Positions 26,947 through 37,075 are shown, counted from the stretch's first letter. The stretch is 64,000 nucleotides of DNA from Gloeocapsopsis sp. IPPAS B-1203 (GCF_002749975.1 NZ_PEIG01000005.1:124001-188000), one strand, 5' to 3'. Numbers and translations are program-made. Notes: generated from the letters alone by a model not told the origin.

Positions 26947-27852
26947 ATGACCCAAATTGTTGCAACGTTTTATAAGTTTGTCAGTTTACCAGACGCGGCG
27001 GAAATACAAGAACCTTTGCTGTCTTATTGCTTAGCACATCATGTCAAGGGAACAATTCTGCTTGCACCGGAAGGAATTAACGGTACAATTGCCGCTACAC
27101 GCGATCGCATTGATGCAGTTTTAGCGTTTCTTTGCGCCGATCCTCGTTTTACCGATTTAGAGTATAAAGAATCTACGGCAGATTCTCCACCCTTCGAGCG
27201 CATGAAGGTACGCCTCAAAAAAGAAATTGTGACGCTAGGCGTGCCAGAAGTCGACCCCAACGAGCAAGCAGGAACTTATATATCTCCTCAAGAATGGAAT
27301 GCTTTAATTAGCGATCCTGAGGTGACTGTGATTGATACCCGCAACGATTACGAAGTAGATATTGGTAGTTTTAAAGGTGCGCAAAATCCGCAGACGCGAT
27401 CGTTTCGCGAATTTCCTGAATACGTTAATCAAAACCTCGATCCGAGCAAGCACAAAAAAGTTGCCATGTTTTGTACAGGTGGTATTCGCTGCGAAAAAGC
27501 TTCTTCTTTTTTATTAACCCAAGGTTTCGCTGAAGTTTATCACCTCAAAGGCGGTATTCTGAAATATTTAGAGGAAGTTCCAGCCGCAGAGAGTTTGTGG
27601 GAAGGCGAGTGTTTTGTCTTTGACGAACGAGTTGCAGTAGTTCACGATTTAGAACTGGGAACGCATGACATGTGTCGTAGCTGTGGACATCCGATTTCTG
27701 AAGCTGATAAAGCATCGACACAGTATGAAGAAGGGATTTCTTGTCCTTACTGTTTTGCGGATCTCACTGAAGAAAAACGCAAGCGTCAGCAAGAAAAACA
27801 AAAACAGATTGAGTTAGCTAAGAGTAAAACTAATGTTATTTCCTCAGATTGA
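26947..27852 (+). CDS. trhO: tRNA uridine(34) hydroxylase TrhO (YceA, rhodanese family)
   Basis: Oxygen-dependent hydroxylase that makes 5-hydroxyuridine at the wobble position of tRNA, the first step to cmo5U. The 301-residue protein has the N-terminal acylphosphatase-like domain ([14 protein letters not shown] at about 37-50), then a rhodanese domain (about 110-215) with the active cysteine in [13 protein letters not shown] (Cys176, Cys182). A C-terminal metal-binding CRSC...CPYC segment follows. The start is the ATG at 26947. It is next to tRNA-Ala(TGC), whose wobble U34 is a known class of substrate, although that adjacency is probably incidental. Confidence 0.93.
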   Translation: MTQIVATFYKFVSLPDAAEIQEPLLSYCLAHHVKGTILLAPEGINGTIAATRDRIDAVLAFLCADPRFTDLEYKESTADSPPFERMKVRLKKEIVTLGVPEVDPNEQAGTYISPQEWNALISDPEVTVIDTRNDYEVDIGSFKGAQNPQTRSFREFPEYVNQNLDPSKHKKVAMFCTGGIRCEKASSFLLTQGFAEVYHLKGGILKYLEEVPAAESLWEGECFVFDERVAVVHDLELGTHDMCRSCGHPISEADKASTQYEEGISCPYCFADLTEEKRKRQQEKQKQIELAKSKTNVISSD

Positions 27853-27892
27853 AGTGATTAGTAATTAGTGGCTAGTTACTAGTTGCAATGAC

Positions 27893-28594
27893 TTAATATA
27901 TAGTCTGGCTATTTTTATCGAATATGATATGAGAGCGTTTCCAAGCTAAAGTCAATCCATCACCAATTGGAATTAAGCTGATAGCAACTCGCGAATCTTG
28001 ATGCAGTTTTTGATTGAAAGCGCGAATTTTATTCGTTCGATTATCCTGAACTTGAGGATCGGCAACTCTTCCTGACCACAATACATTATCAACCGCAATT
28101 AACCCACCAGGGCGAATTAATTGCAATGCTAGCTCATAATAAGTGTCGTAGTTGCTTTTATCGGCATCAATCAAGGCAAAATCAAAGCTATTGGCTGCAC
28201 CTGTTGCAAGTAATTGTGTCAGGGTATCCTGGGCAGGCGCAATATGCAACTCAATCTTATCAGCAACACCAGCTTGGTTCCACCAATGACGCGCGATACT
28301 GGTATATTCCTCGCTAATATCACACGCCACAACTTTACCTGTAGGCGGTAAGGCTAATGCTACAGCAAGTGCACTATAGCCAGTAAACACGCCGATATCA
28401 AGGGTTTTTTGAGCTTGCATTAGTTGCACAAGTAACGCGATAAATTGTCCTTGTTCTGGTGCAATTTGCATATTACCCATAGGATGCTTGGCAGTTTCTT
28501 GTCGCAGTTGAGTTAATACTTCTGCTTCGTTTAAAGAAACCGATCGCATATAGTTGTAAAGCTGTTCGTCAAGTTGCAGCGTTTGAACACCCAT
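27893..28594 (-). CDS. SAM-dependent O-methyltransferase (family 3, CCoAOMT-like)
   Basis: A 233-residue class I methyltransferase. The start is the ATG at 28594 (MGVQTLQLDEQL) rather than a TTG at 28615. It shows the SAM-binding motif LDIGVFTGYSALAVALAL, VVACDISEEY as motif II, FALIDADKSNYDTYYELAL and GGLIAVDNVLWSGRV, the typical features of the metal-dependent catechol O-methyltransferase-like family, common in cyanobacteria. The substrate is unknown. It is convergent with trhO, separated by a short repeat-like spacer. Confidence 0.88.
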   Translation of the reverse strand: MGVQTLQLDEQLYNYMRSVSLNEAEVLTQLRQETAKHPMGNMQIAPEQGQFIALLVQLMQAQKTLDIGVFTGYSALAVALALPPTGKVVACDISEEYTSIARHWWNQAGVADKIELHIAPAQDTLTQLLATGAANSFDFALIDADKSNYDTYYELALQLIRPGGLIAVDNVLWSGRVADPQVQDNRTNKIRAFNQKLHQDSRVAISLIPIGDGLTLAWKRSHIIFDKNSQTIY

Positions 28595-28708
28595 TTTGCT
28601 TGTACTTAAAGACAATAATAAAAAGGGGCTAGTTGATTGGTAGCGATCGTCGGATTTCTACTAGCTCCTGATTTTGTGATTTTGACGATCCTGAATTTTA
28701 AAATGAGT

Positions 28709-28915
28709 TTAATCGAGCTTGAGAGCATTGACTGGTACTTCATCCCAAGAATTAACTGTGCGGATGCGCGCGATCCAACCTGCTGCTTTTTGCGTGTCAG
28801 TCAAATTACGCTCGTAGGAAACATGACAATCGTTTGCTTGCTCTTCGTTAGCACAAGCAATACAAGCATGAATCATACCTGATGGATCGATTTGCTCATT
28901 TACCCAGATTTTCAT
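28709..28915 (-). CDS. Small conserved hypothetical protein
   Basis: A 68-residue protein with no recognised domain. I call it because the start at 28915 has a strong GGAGGAG ribosome site ten bases upstream, and codon use is like its neighbours. It has two cysteine pairs (CIACANEEQANDC), so metal binding is possible. The first half contains a HACIACANEE motif and a later WIARIRTVNSWDEV segment. It is probably cyanobacterium-specific. Confidence 0.65.
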   Translation of the reverse strand: MKIWVNEQIDPSGMIHACIACANEEQANDCHVSYERNLTDTQKAAGWIARIRTVNSWDEVPVNALKLD

Positions 28916-29006
28916 CAGATAGCTCCTCCACTTGGAAAATCAATGATTAAAACCTGCTCATTGTATAGCTTACTGCCTTGCAAAGTTATGAATTATAAAT
29001 TTTAAA

Positions 29007-29501
29007 TTATGAATCGGTATTTGCAATTGAGGCGATCGCCTCTCCAGTGACGCGACAAATGCGCCAATCTGGTAAAATTGATGCTCCCATCCGGCGATAA
29101 AATGCGATCGCTGGTTCATTCCAATCCAAAACACTCCACTCTAGTCGTCCACAACCTCGCTTTACAGCTATTTGTGCTAAATACTTAATCAAAGCTTTGC
29201 CTATACCTTGACGTCGATATTCCGGCATTATAAATAAGTCTTCTAGATAGATTCCAGGCTGAGTTAGAAAAGTTGAGTAATTGTGAAAGAACAACGCAAA
29301 GCCCACTGCTTGCTCTCGTATTTCGGCGATAATAGCTTCTACATACGGTTGGTCACTAAACAGGTGTTCTTGCAACGCTTCAGCGCTACCTGTCACAGCA
29401 TGAGATAGTTTTTCATATTCAGCGAGTGCTTGAATTAAATAAAACAGCTCTGGTACATCGTCTGGAGTTGCAGGACGTAACGTTAGTTCAGAATTTATCA
29501 C
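29007..29501 (-). CDS. GNAT-family N-acetyltransferase
   Basis: A 164-residue acetyltransferase. The acetyl-CoA site is in IYLEDLFIMPEYRRQGIGKALIKYLAQ (R/QxxGxG/A as RRQGIGKA, about 98-106). The end matches the family (GCGRLEWSVLDWNEPAIAFYRRMGA). It resembles diamine acetyltransferase-type GNATs; the acceptor is unknown. The start is GTG at 29501. It lies 160 bases downstream of the sigma gene on the same strand, with a terminator in between. Confidence 0.88.
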   Translation of the reverse strand: MINSELTLRPATPDDVPELFYLIQALAEYEKLSHAVTGSAEALQEHLFSDQPYVEAIIAEIREQAVGFALFFHNYSTFLTQPGIYLEDLFIMPEYRRQGIGKALIKYLAQIAVKRGCGRLEWSVLDWNEPAIAFYRRMGASILPDWRICRVTGEAIASIANTDS

Positions 29502-29581
29502 GCTTTAGCTTCTCAGGGTAAAAAACCGAATTATTTAACAATGTGTCAAGACAAGTGGTTAGCTTTGAGCCAAACACATAT

Positions 29582-29611
29582 AAAAAAATAGAGCAGTTAA
29601 TTAACTACTCT
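29582..29611 (-). terminator. Rho-independent terminator after the sigma factor gene
   Basis: On the minus strand a near-perfect hairpin AGAGTAGTT-AATT-AACTGCTCT (29590-29611, one mismatch) is followed by a TTTTTTT tract (29582-29588). It lies about 55 bases beyond the stop of the sigma gene, the position expected for its terminator. Confidence 0.7.
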
Positions 29612-29664
29612 CAAACACTCACTATACTACTTTCTCTAGCACAGCATGAACTAGCTAAGTACTT

Positions 29665-30810
29665 CTAAAACAACCACCCTTTCAAGCGTTTGGCAATTTG
29701 AGGGCGACGCAGTTTCCGCATTGCTTTACTTTGGATTTGGCGTACTCTTTCGCGTGAAAGATTAAATATACTGCCTACTTCTTCTAAAGTACATGGTTCA
29801 CTTGTAATCAAACCGTAGCGTAGCGAAATGACATCTTTTTCTCTAGGAGTTAAAACATCTCCTAAAACATCCCAAATCTCCTGACGCATCATAGTTTCGC
29901 TCATCTGTTGCTCTGGAGATTGACTGTCTTCGTCTTCCAACAAATCTACTAGTTCAGTGTCTTCCTCTTTACCAACTCGATGATTTAAAGAAAGTGATTT
30001 ACGTCGTAATTGTAGTAGCTGGCGTAAATGCTCTGCTGAAATTTCTAGAACTTGAGCTAATTCTACTTCCGAAGGGTTGCGTTGGAGTTGTTGTTTAAGT
30101 TCTCTTTGTGCTTTTTTAAGCTTATTTAATTTTTCTACAATGTGAATTGGCAATCGAATTGTCCGTGCATCATTAGCGATCGCTCTTGTAATTGCTTGTC
30201 TAATCCACCAATATGCATAAGTTGAAAACTTGTATCCTTTATCAGGATCAAATTTTTCAGCTGCTCGGTTTAATCCCATTGCGCCTTCTTGAATTAAATC
30301 TAGGAAAGGCAAACCTCGATTTAAATATCGCTTAGCAATCGATACTACTAATCTTAGATTAGAGCGAATCATCTTTCGCTTTGCCACACGTCCTTGATAA
30401 AGACGATATTCTAACTGTCGCTCCGAAATTCCTAGCAAATTTGCAATTTCTACTTTACTTGGCTTGCGATTTATTTCTGCTTGCAGACGTTGCTGCATTT
30501 CTTCAAACTCTACGATAAACTTTACTCGCCTTGCTAGTTCTACTTCTTCATCTGGTTTTAGCAGAGGGTAACGTGCCATTTCTTTAAAAAAGGCACCTAC
30601 AGCATCATCAGATTTTGTTTTCTGATATCCTGAAGGTTTTGCTACAGCTAGCTCATCTTTGTCTTCTATTTCTATTTGATCTATTGGTGCTATGTCTGGT
30701 ACTACTGCTAAATTTTCTGGAGTTGGTTCTTCTAAATCAGCACCGTTAATATCACTATCTTTTGCTGTTGTTAATAAGGAATCGATTGCGTCTAATTCAG
30801 CAATATTCAT
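29665..30810 (-). CDS. Group 2 RpoD-type sigma factor (SigC-like)
   Basis: A non-essential sigma-70 relative that directs RNA polymerase to alternative promoters. The 381-residue protein has a long acidic N-terminus (about 1-70), region 1.2 (VGAFFKEMARYPLLKPDEE), region 2 (LRLVVSIAKRYLNRGLPFLDL and FSTYAYWWIRQAITRAIA), region 3, and region 4 (EEVGSIFNLSRERVRQIQSKA). The FFKEMARYPLLKPDEE segment is closest in my memory to cyanobacterial SigC, which responds to nitrogen/carbon limitation and stationary phase or heat; the subtype is not certain. The start is the ATG at 30810. It has a terminator downstream and a long leader region. Confidence 0.88.
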   Translation of the reverse strand: MNIAELDAIDSLLTTAKDSDINGADLEEPTPENLAVVPDIAPIDQIEIEDKDELAVAKPSGYQKTKSDDAVGAFFKEMARYPLLKPDEEVELARRVKFIVEFEEMQQRLQAEINRKPSKVEIANLLGISERQLEYRLYQGRVAKRKMIRSNLRLVVSIAKRYLNRGLPFLDLIQEGAMGLNRAAEKFDPDKGYKFSTYAYWWIRQAITRAIANDARTIRLPIHIVEKLNKLKKAQRELKQQLQRNPSEVELAQVLEISAEHLRQLLQLRRKSLSLNHRVGKEEDTELVDLLEDEDSQSPEQQMSETMMRQEIWDVLGDVLTPREKDVISLRYGLITSEPCTLEEVGSIFNLSRERVRQIQSKAMRKLRRPQIAKRLKGWLF

Positions 30811-31546
30811 ACTTTATATTAGTTTCAGGACTGACAGATGATTGGCTTGCTAAGTTTTGCTGTTTTGCTTTTTTAGTTAAAGAGGAAATATGCCTAAAAT
30901 TTTGTTTGTTTTACGTTGAGTATTTCATGTCTATTCAATATTTTTTCCTCTTTAATTACTTCATACTGATTTTTTCATAGCTGGTGTTGCTTTTTATTTT
31001 TGGTAGTAATAAATCCTTTTATTTATGTTAACAAATTAAATTTATGTTGGCAGAATTAAGTAAGTTAAAATAATAAAACTAATATTTGCTTACTCTCTAG
31101 CTTATTTGTTTAAGCTCTGAATATGTACTCGAATTCAAATTTTGCTACTCTAGGCTGACAAAGGTAACTTTTTTGCAGCCTTCGCGTGAGATACTTAAGT
31201 TATAAATCTTTGTTAACTTATTGAGAATTTATTGAGGTATTCTCCACCATGAAGCAAGGATCTCATATTCTGTGATTGTTTGTTGTCTATCAATAGGGAG
31301 AAAATGCTGTGTAGAACACCTATGTTGCAAGAGTGAGACTAGGTATACTAAATAACAAAAAAACTTAGCATAATATTATGAGTGTACTAGGCTACACAAA
31401 GATGCTGATTCAATGAATCAGTACCAATACAGTCAAAGCACTAGTCAATAAAAATCAGGTAGTACTAGTATAAGCGACAACATAGTAATCACCGTTTTGT
31501 ATCCTCGGTGTTTAAATAATTTTATTTGAACTTTAGAATGTGTTCT
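30811..31546. other. Long AT-rich region between the sigma gene and priA
   Basis: About 715 bases without a convincing gene. The part next to the sigma gene (30811-31010) is T-rich. A plus-strand frame at 30762-30980 overlaps the sigma gene in antisense and encodes hydrophobic low-complexity sequence, so it is not called. The region holds the sigma-gene and priA promoters, possibly with a long 5' leader for the sigma gene. No hairpin of note was found. Confidence 0.4.
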
Positions 31547-34057
31547 ATGTATTCTCCTGGCTTGGAAACATCGATTGTAGTAGCAGAACCAAGAGTTCCT
31601 TTTCAATTCTCTTCAGGTTGGATTGAAGCGTTAGTAGATTGTCCAGGAGTGCAAGGTATTTATACTTATAAATTACCTGCCGAGTTAAATGTACAACCAG
31701 GAGATATTTTGAGTGTACCATTTGGTACGTCTCAAGTAGGGGCGATCGCGATTCGTTTATCACAACCACCAGCAGATTTAGCCCAAGACAAAATCAAAGA
31801 AGTGACAGATGTTGTCAGTGCAGGCTTTTTTCCTAGTGGATATTGGCAATTACTCAATCGCATTGCTGATTACTACTACACGCCATTAATGCAGGTGATT
31901 CGAGTCGCTTTACCGCCAGGGTTACTCGGGCGATCGCAGCGACGCATTCGGCTGATTAAAAAAACAGAGTCCTCAAATCAATTTTTAACTCCCGCAGCGC
32001 GACAAATTCTCGAACTGTTGCAATCTCAAAGTCAAGGAGACTATAGCTTTACCTATATCCAACGCCAAGTTAAAGGCGCGTATCGCGGAGTACGCGAACT
32101 ATTGCGATCGCATTTAGTAGAAAGTTACTTAGAACCGCCACGATTGTCTAAACCGAAGCAACAAAAAGCTGTAACTCTGGTAGATACTGGGCTTGAAGGC
32201 GATGTATCTTCTCGCCAACGTGAAATTTTAGAAGTCTTACGCCGCCGTGGTGGTGATATGTGGTTAAGTGAGTTGTTGCAGATTTGTAGTACGAGTTCAG
32301 CAACGCTCAAAGCACTAGAGCAAAAAGGTTATGTCGTTATTCAAGAGCGTGAAGTCTTACGCATAGAACGCGATTCTATTGCACAAGAGCAACCAAAAAC
32401 TCTAACACCAGCGCAGTCACAAGCTTTAGAAAGAATTATTAAGTTGGAGGGCTACGCCCAAGTCTTGCTGCATGGAGTCACTGGTTCAGGAAAAACCGAA
32501 GTTTATTTACAGGCGATCGCGCCACTACTCAATCAAGGTAAATCTGCTTTAGTTCTCGTTCCCGAAATTGGGTTAACACCACAATTAACAGATCGTTTTC
32601 GCGCGCGTTTTGGTAATAAAGTTTGCGTCTATCATAGTGCCTTATCAGATGGCGAACGTTATGACACCTGGCGACAAATGCTTGCAGGCGAGCCGCAAGT
32701 CGTGATTGGGACTCGTTCGGCGGTATTTGCTCCTTTACCACATTTAGGCTTAATTATCCTCGATGAAGAACACGATAGCAGCTTTAAACAAGACCAACCA
32801 ATTCCTACCTATCATGCGCGTACTGTAGCAACTTGGAGAGCAGAATTAGAAAACTGTCCCATAGTCTTAGGTTCGGCGACTCCTTCTTTGGAAACTTGGG
32901 TAGAGGTGAGGAGTGAGGAGACAAAAAGACGAGAGGAATCGCCTCCAATTACCGATTACCAATTACCCATCACCCATTACCTATCGCTTCCCGAACGCAT
33001 TCAATCGCGCCCTCTCCCACCAGTAGAAATAGTCGATATGCGCCAAGAGTTGCAACAGGGAAATCGTTCAATTTTTAGCCGATCGCTACAAAGTGCTTTA
33101 GAACAATTGCAAGAACGCGAACAGCAGGGAATTCTATTTATCCACCGTCGGGGACACAGTACGTTTGTTTCTTGTCGTAGTTGCGGATATGTGATTGAGT
33201 GTCCGCACTGTGATGTTTCGTTGGCGTATCACCAAACCGAGGAAAAAGCGCCAGAAATCTTGCGGTGTCACTACTGTAATTATGCGCAGTCACATCCACG
33301 CAATTGTCCGGAATGTGGTTCGCCTTACTTAAAGTTTTTTGGGAGTGGAACGCAGCGAGTTACACAAGAGTTAACGCGACAGTTTCCTCAACTACGAATA
33401 ATTCGGTTTGATAGTGACACAACTCGTACCAAAGGATCGCATCGCACGCTATTGACACGATTTGCTAACCGAGAAGCTGATTTATTGGTAGGAACGCAAA
33501 TGCTAACGAAAGGACTCGATTTACCACAAGTTACTTTAGTTGGTGTTGTTGCTGCGGATGGATTGTTACATCTTGCCGATTATCGCGCTGCTGAACGTGC
33601 ATTTCAAACCTTGACACAAGTCGCAGGTCGTGCTGGTCGCGGGGAAGATCCAGGAAGAGTGATTGTTCAAACATATTCACCAGAACATCCTGTGATTCAA
33701 GCAGTGCAACAACACGGCTACGAAGCCTTTACCGAAGCAGAATTAGAACAACGCGCAGCACTGAATTATCCGCCTTATGGAAGATTGATTTTATTACGTT
33801 TGAGTAGCACTGATCCAGCTATGGTAGAAAGTACAGCCCAGCAGATTGCAACGCAGTTAAACACTATCTCGAATTGCGAGATTTTAGGACCCGCGCCAGC
33901 AAGTGTCTTTCGAGTCTCTAACCGCTACCGCTGGCAAATCTTACTTAAGTTCTTACCCACTGCACAAATTGAATTACCCGATTGGGAAGATGTGCGATCG
34001 CAGATTCCACCGTCAGTCAGTCTCACCATTGATGTCGAGCCACTGAATTTTATGTAA
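31547..34057 (+). CDS. priA: Primosomal protein N' (helicase PriA)
   Basis: Replication-restart helicase. The start is uncertain among ATG codons at 31538 and 31547; I use 31547. The domains in order are a 3'-DNA-binding domain, a winged helix, helicase core 1 with Walker A GVTGSGKTEVYL and Walker B LIILDEEHDSSFK, and a zinc-binding insert with the cysteine array (CRSCGYVIECPHCD, LRCHYCNY, CPECGSPYL). Core 2 follows with VGTQMLTKGLDLPQVTLV and VAGRAGRGEDPGRV. After LGSATPSLETW there is an extra segment, about residues 461-490 counted from 31526, that is encoded by CCAATTACCGATTACC repeats (ITDYQLPITHYL). It heads an operon with the DUF4258, DUF2283 and GNAT genes. Confidence 0.94.
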   Translation: MYSPGLETSIVVAEPRVPFQFSSGWIEALVDCPGVQGIYTYKLPAELNVQPGDILSVPFGTSQVGAIAIRLSQPPADLAQDKIKEVTDVVSAGFFPSGYWQLLNRIADYYYTPLMQVIRVALPPGLLGRSQRRIRLIKKTESSNQFLTPAARQILELLQSQSQGDYSFTYIQRQVKGAYRGVRELLRSHLVESYLEPPRLSKPKQQKAVTLVDTGLEGDVSSRQREILEVLRRRGGDMWLSELLQICSTSSATLKALEQKGYVVIQEREVLRIERDSIAQEQPKTLTPAQSQALERIIKLEGYAQVLLHGVTGSGKTEVYLQAIAPLLNQGKSALVLVPEIGLTPQLTDRFRARFGNKVCVYHSALSDGERYDTWRQMLAGEPQVVIGTRSAVFAPLPHLGLIILDEEHDSSFKQDQPIPTYHARTVATWRAELENCPIVLGSATPSLETWVEVRSEETKRREESPPITDYQLPITHYLSLPERIQSRPLPPVEIVDMRQELQQGNRSIFSRSLQSALEQLQEREQQGILFIHRRGHSTFVSCRSCGYVIECPHCDVSLAYHQTEEKAPEILRCHYCNYAQSHPRNCPECGSPYLKFFGSGTQRVTQELTRQFPQLRIIRFDSDTTRTKGSHRTLLTRFANREADLLVGTQMLTKGLDLPQVTLVGVVAADGLLHLADYRAAERAFQTLTQVAGRAGRGEDPGRVIVQTYSPEHPVIQAVQQHGYEAFTEAELEQRAALNYPPYGRLILLRLSSTDPAMVESTAQQIATQLNTISNCEILGPAPASVFRVSNRYRWQILLKFLPTAQIELPDWEDVRSQIPPSVSLTIDVEPLNFM
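32909..32990 (+). repeat. CCAATTA-type heptamer repeat inside the priA coding sequence
   Basis: The stretch contains GAGGAGTGAGGAGAC followed by CCAATTACCGATTACCAATTACCCATCACCCATTACC. It is the same repeat as at 11584-11660 and 15530-15583, but here in frame within priA. It encodes a peptide (ITDYQLPITHY) without similarity to PriA, between the SATPSLETW motif and LPERIQ. Confidence 0.75.
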
Positions 34058-34333
34058 GTGAATTTTGAACTTTCTATCCATGTTTATGAGCGGTTAGAGG
34101 AACGAGACATTCCTATCCAAATTTTACAGATTCTCTTGGAAACACCAGAGCAAATTCTTGTACAAGAAGACGGAACAAAAGTTTATCAGTCAAGGTTTTT
34201 AGCAGCGAATGGTAAAACCTACTTACTAAGAGCATTCATTAACGATAGCGTTGATCCACCACGAGTTAAATCGCTATACAAAACAAGTAAGCTCAAAAAG
34301 TATTGGAGGGAAGGGGATGAAAGCAACTTATAA
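34058..34333 (+). CDS. DUF4258 protein, possible toxin partner
   Basis: A 91-residue protein of the DUF4258 family (HVYERLEERDIPIQILQILL, KVYQSRFLAANGKTYLLRAF). Its GTG start directly follows the priA stop codon (TAAGTG), so it is in the same transcript. DUF4258 proteins usually pair with DUF2283 proteins and are suspected toxin-antitoxin modules related to RelE-like folds; activity is unproven. Its 3' end overlaps the DUF2283 start by 17 bases. Confidence 0.8.
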   Translation: MNFELSIHVYERLEERDIPIQILQILLETPEQILVQEDGTKVYQSRFLAANGKTYLLRAFINDSVDPPRVKSLYKTSKLKKYWREGDESNL

Positions 34334-34541
34334 CCAAGAAGATGATGTACTGTGGATTCGTTGGAGTAATGAGATTGATGAGAGCGATGAAACTGAACCT
34401 GGTATTATTGTGGATTATGACAAGCAAGGCAATGTCGTAGGGCTGGAAATTTTAGATGCCTCAAAACGAATTAAAAACTTTCCTCAATCTGTTGCTGACT
34501 CTACTTCAGTAATCAATGCTAAGTCTTTTGCAAAAGAATGA
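34317..34541 (+). CDS. DUF2283 protein, possible antitoxin partner
   Basis: A 74-residue protein beginning at the ATG at 34317 with a GGGAAGGGG ribosome site just upstream; the open frame further upstream is not used. The sequence has the DUF2283 signature (MKATYNQEDDVLWIRW, GIIVDYDKQGNVVGLEILDASK). It overlaps the DUF4258 gene (17 bases) and its stop overlaps the start of the GNAT gene (ATGA). Pairing with DUF4258 suggests a two-gene module. Confidence 0.85.
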   Translation: MKATYNQEDDVLWIRWSNEIDESDETEPGIIVDYDKQGNVVGLEILDASKRIKNFPQSVADSTSVINAKSFAKE

Positions 34542-35032
34542 TTTTAGCTTTACGCCCTACTGCTACAGAAGATCTTGATTTTGTGCTGACGACAGAACAG
34601 AATCGAGAAAACAGTTCATTTATACAGCAGTGGACACCACAACAACACGCTGATGCTTTATGCGATCGCGATCTATCTCATTTGATAATTGAGCGTACAA
34701 CTCCAAAGCTTTCTGTAGGATATATCATTCTTGCAGGGCTAGAAAATCCACATTGCAGCATTGAACTACGACGCCTCGTTGTCAAAGATAAGGGTAAAGG
34801 ATATGGCACGGCTGCTTTACGCTTAATTAAAAAGTTGGCTTTTGAACAACTCCACGCCCATCGACTGTGGTTGGATGTCAAAGATTTTAACTATATAGCA
34901 CGGCGATTGTATGAAAAAGAGGGTTTTGTTGTTGAGGGAATCTTACGCGAGTGTCTTAAAGTGGGCGATCGCTTCGAGTCTTTAGTTTTAATGTCGATGC
35001 TACAAAGTGAATACAAAGCAAATTCAGAATGA
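34538..35032 (+). CDS. GNAT-family acetyltransferase (RimJ/RimL-like)
   Basis: A 164-residue acetyltransferase with the acetyl-CoA motif VVKDKGKGYGTAALRLIKKLAF (about 87-108) and the family end RRLYEKEGFVVEGILRECLKV. It is translationally coupled to the DUF2283 gene through an ATGA overlap, making it the last gene of the priA operon. The substrate is not predictable; ribosomal protein N-termini or small metabolites are family precedents. Confidence 0.88.
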   Translation: MILALRPTATEDLDFVLTTEQNRENSSFIQQWTPQQHADALCDRDLSHLIIERTTPKLSVGYIILAGLENPHCSIELRRLVVKDKGKGYGTAALRLIKKLAFEQLHAHRLWLDVKDFNYIARRLYEKEGFVVEGILRECLKVGDRFESLVLMSMLQSEYKANSE

Positions 35033-35752
<720 letters not shown>

Positions 35753-35773
35753 CCATAATTGTCATATACACTT

Positions 35774-36448
35774 ATGAAACTAAATGAAGTTGTGCCTTGG
35801 GGCAGAACGCTGGAAGAATACAAATTAATGTTTAATCTGTCAGAAGCAGATTTGAACCCCAAAATTATTGGATGTGGCGATGGTCCGGCTAGCTTCAACG
35901 CTGAGATGACGCAACTTGGATATTCTGTTGTGTCCGTTGATCCCATCTACCAATTCTCTGCTGAGCAAATCAAACAGAGAATCCAAGAAACCTATGAGCC
36001 AGTTATCTCACAGGTTAAGCAAAATGCAAACCGTTATCTGTGGAAGAACTTCGGCGATGCAGATGAACTCGGTCATGCCCGAATTGCTGCAATGGAAAAT
36101 TTTTTATTGGACTATGAAGCTGGTAAAGCAGCAGGACGCTATTTGCCCCAATCTTTACCGAGTTTAGAACTGTTTGACAACCAATTTGAGCTATGCGTGT
36201 GTTCCCATTTGCTCTTTCTGTACTCCGAACAGTTATCACTCGATTTTCACATCGCATCCATCCATGAACTCCTGCGAATCTCTCCAGATGTTCGGATTTT
36301 CCCCTTGTTAAATCTTGATGGTAAACCATCACCCTATGTTGAGTCAGTTATCCAAGAGCTTTCCAGCAGAGGTTTTAATGTACAGGTTCAACCAGTTGGT
36401 TACGAGTTTCAAAAAGGTGGCAACCAGATGTTGAAGATTAATAAATAA
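35774..36448 (+). CDS. SAM-dependent methyltransferase-like protein
   Basis: A 224-residue protein beginning at the ATG at 35774. The SAM-binding motif is IIGCGDGPASFNAEM (about 30-44), with the acidic VSVDPIYQF after it; the motif-IV-like region is FELCVCSHLLFLYSEQLSL. It belongs to a group of bacterial hypothetical methyltransferases with no known substrate. It is immediately downstream of the trpS remnant and probably unrelated to it in function. A role in small-molecule methylation cannot be inferred further. Confidence 0.75.
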   Translation: MKLNEVVPWGRTLEEYKLMFNLSEADLNPKIIGCGDGPASFNAEMTQLGYSVVSVDPIYQFSAEQIKQRIQETYEPVISQVKQNANRYLWKNFGDADELGHARIAAMENFLLDYEAGKAAGRYLPQSLPSLELFDNQFELCVCSHLLFLYSEQLSLDFHIASIHELLRISPDVRIFPLLNLDGKPSPYVESVIQELSSRGFNVQVQPVGYEFQKGGNQMLKINK

Positions 36449-36610
36449 GCAGTCAGGGGCGCACTTAATTGTTAGGGTGTGCCCTAAATCAACTAATAAG
36501 TTTTAATCTACTCAATTTAAATTGAGTTAAAACAATCAGTACCTCATTCGCCTGTTCAAAGAGCGAAATTGATCAAATTGCGTTGCACTTTCCCAACCTC
36601 TGGGCGTGCC

Positions 36611-36958
36611 ATGAACACTTTACAAGAGACTGCACTCATGATTACATTCGACGAGTTCAATAAATTAGACATTAGGATAGGAACAGTTTTATCCGCGACC
36701 AAAGTCGCAGGAACAGATAAACTTTTGCACCTTGAGATCGATATAGGGAGCAAGACACTCAGCATTGTTACGGGAATGGCTGAGTATATTGAACCTAAAT
36801 ATTTTATTGGTAAACAAGTTCCCATCGTTGTCAATCTTGCACCTCGAAAACTCAGGGGTATTGAAAGTCAGGGAATGCTTCTAGCGATAGACGTTGACGG
36901 TCATCCCGTTCTTTTGCATCCTGAGCATAATGTCCTCCCTGGTAGCATTGTTCGATGA
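36611..36958 (+). CDS. CsaA-like tRNA-binding (EMAP) domain protein
   Basis: A small protein with a tRNA-binding OB-fold. The core is from about residue 10 (ITFDEFNKLDIRIGTVLSATKV) through the signature GMAEYIEPKYFIGKQVPIVVNLAPRKLRG and SQGMLLAIDVDG. Two ATG starts (36611 and 36638) are possible; family members start near the second (MITFDEF). CsaA proteins have chaperone-like activity and bind tRNA; the closest use here is unknown. It stands alone in the eroded region. Confidence 0.82.
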   Translation: MNTLQETALMITFDEFNKLDIRIGTVLSATKVAGTDKLLHLEIDIGSKTLSIVTGMAEYIEPKYFIGKQVPIVVNLAPRKLRGIESQGMLLAIDVDGHPVLLHPEHNVLPGSIVR

Positions 36959-37075
36959 GGTTCAGACGGGTTCTTGGTAGTATTGTTCCACAAGCCAAAT
37001 GGTACTAACCTAATCAAGCGCGCTACCTTCTCGCGGTAGAACAAAACTCATGCTTCCTGTAGATCAAATCTTGTT

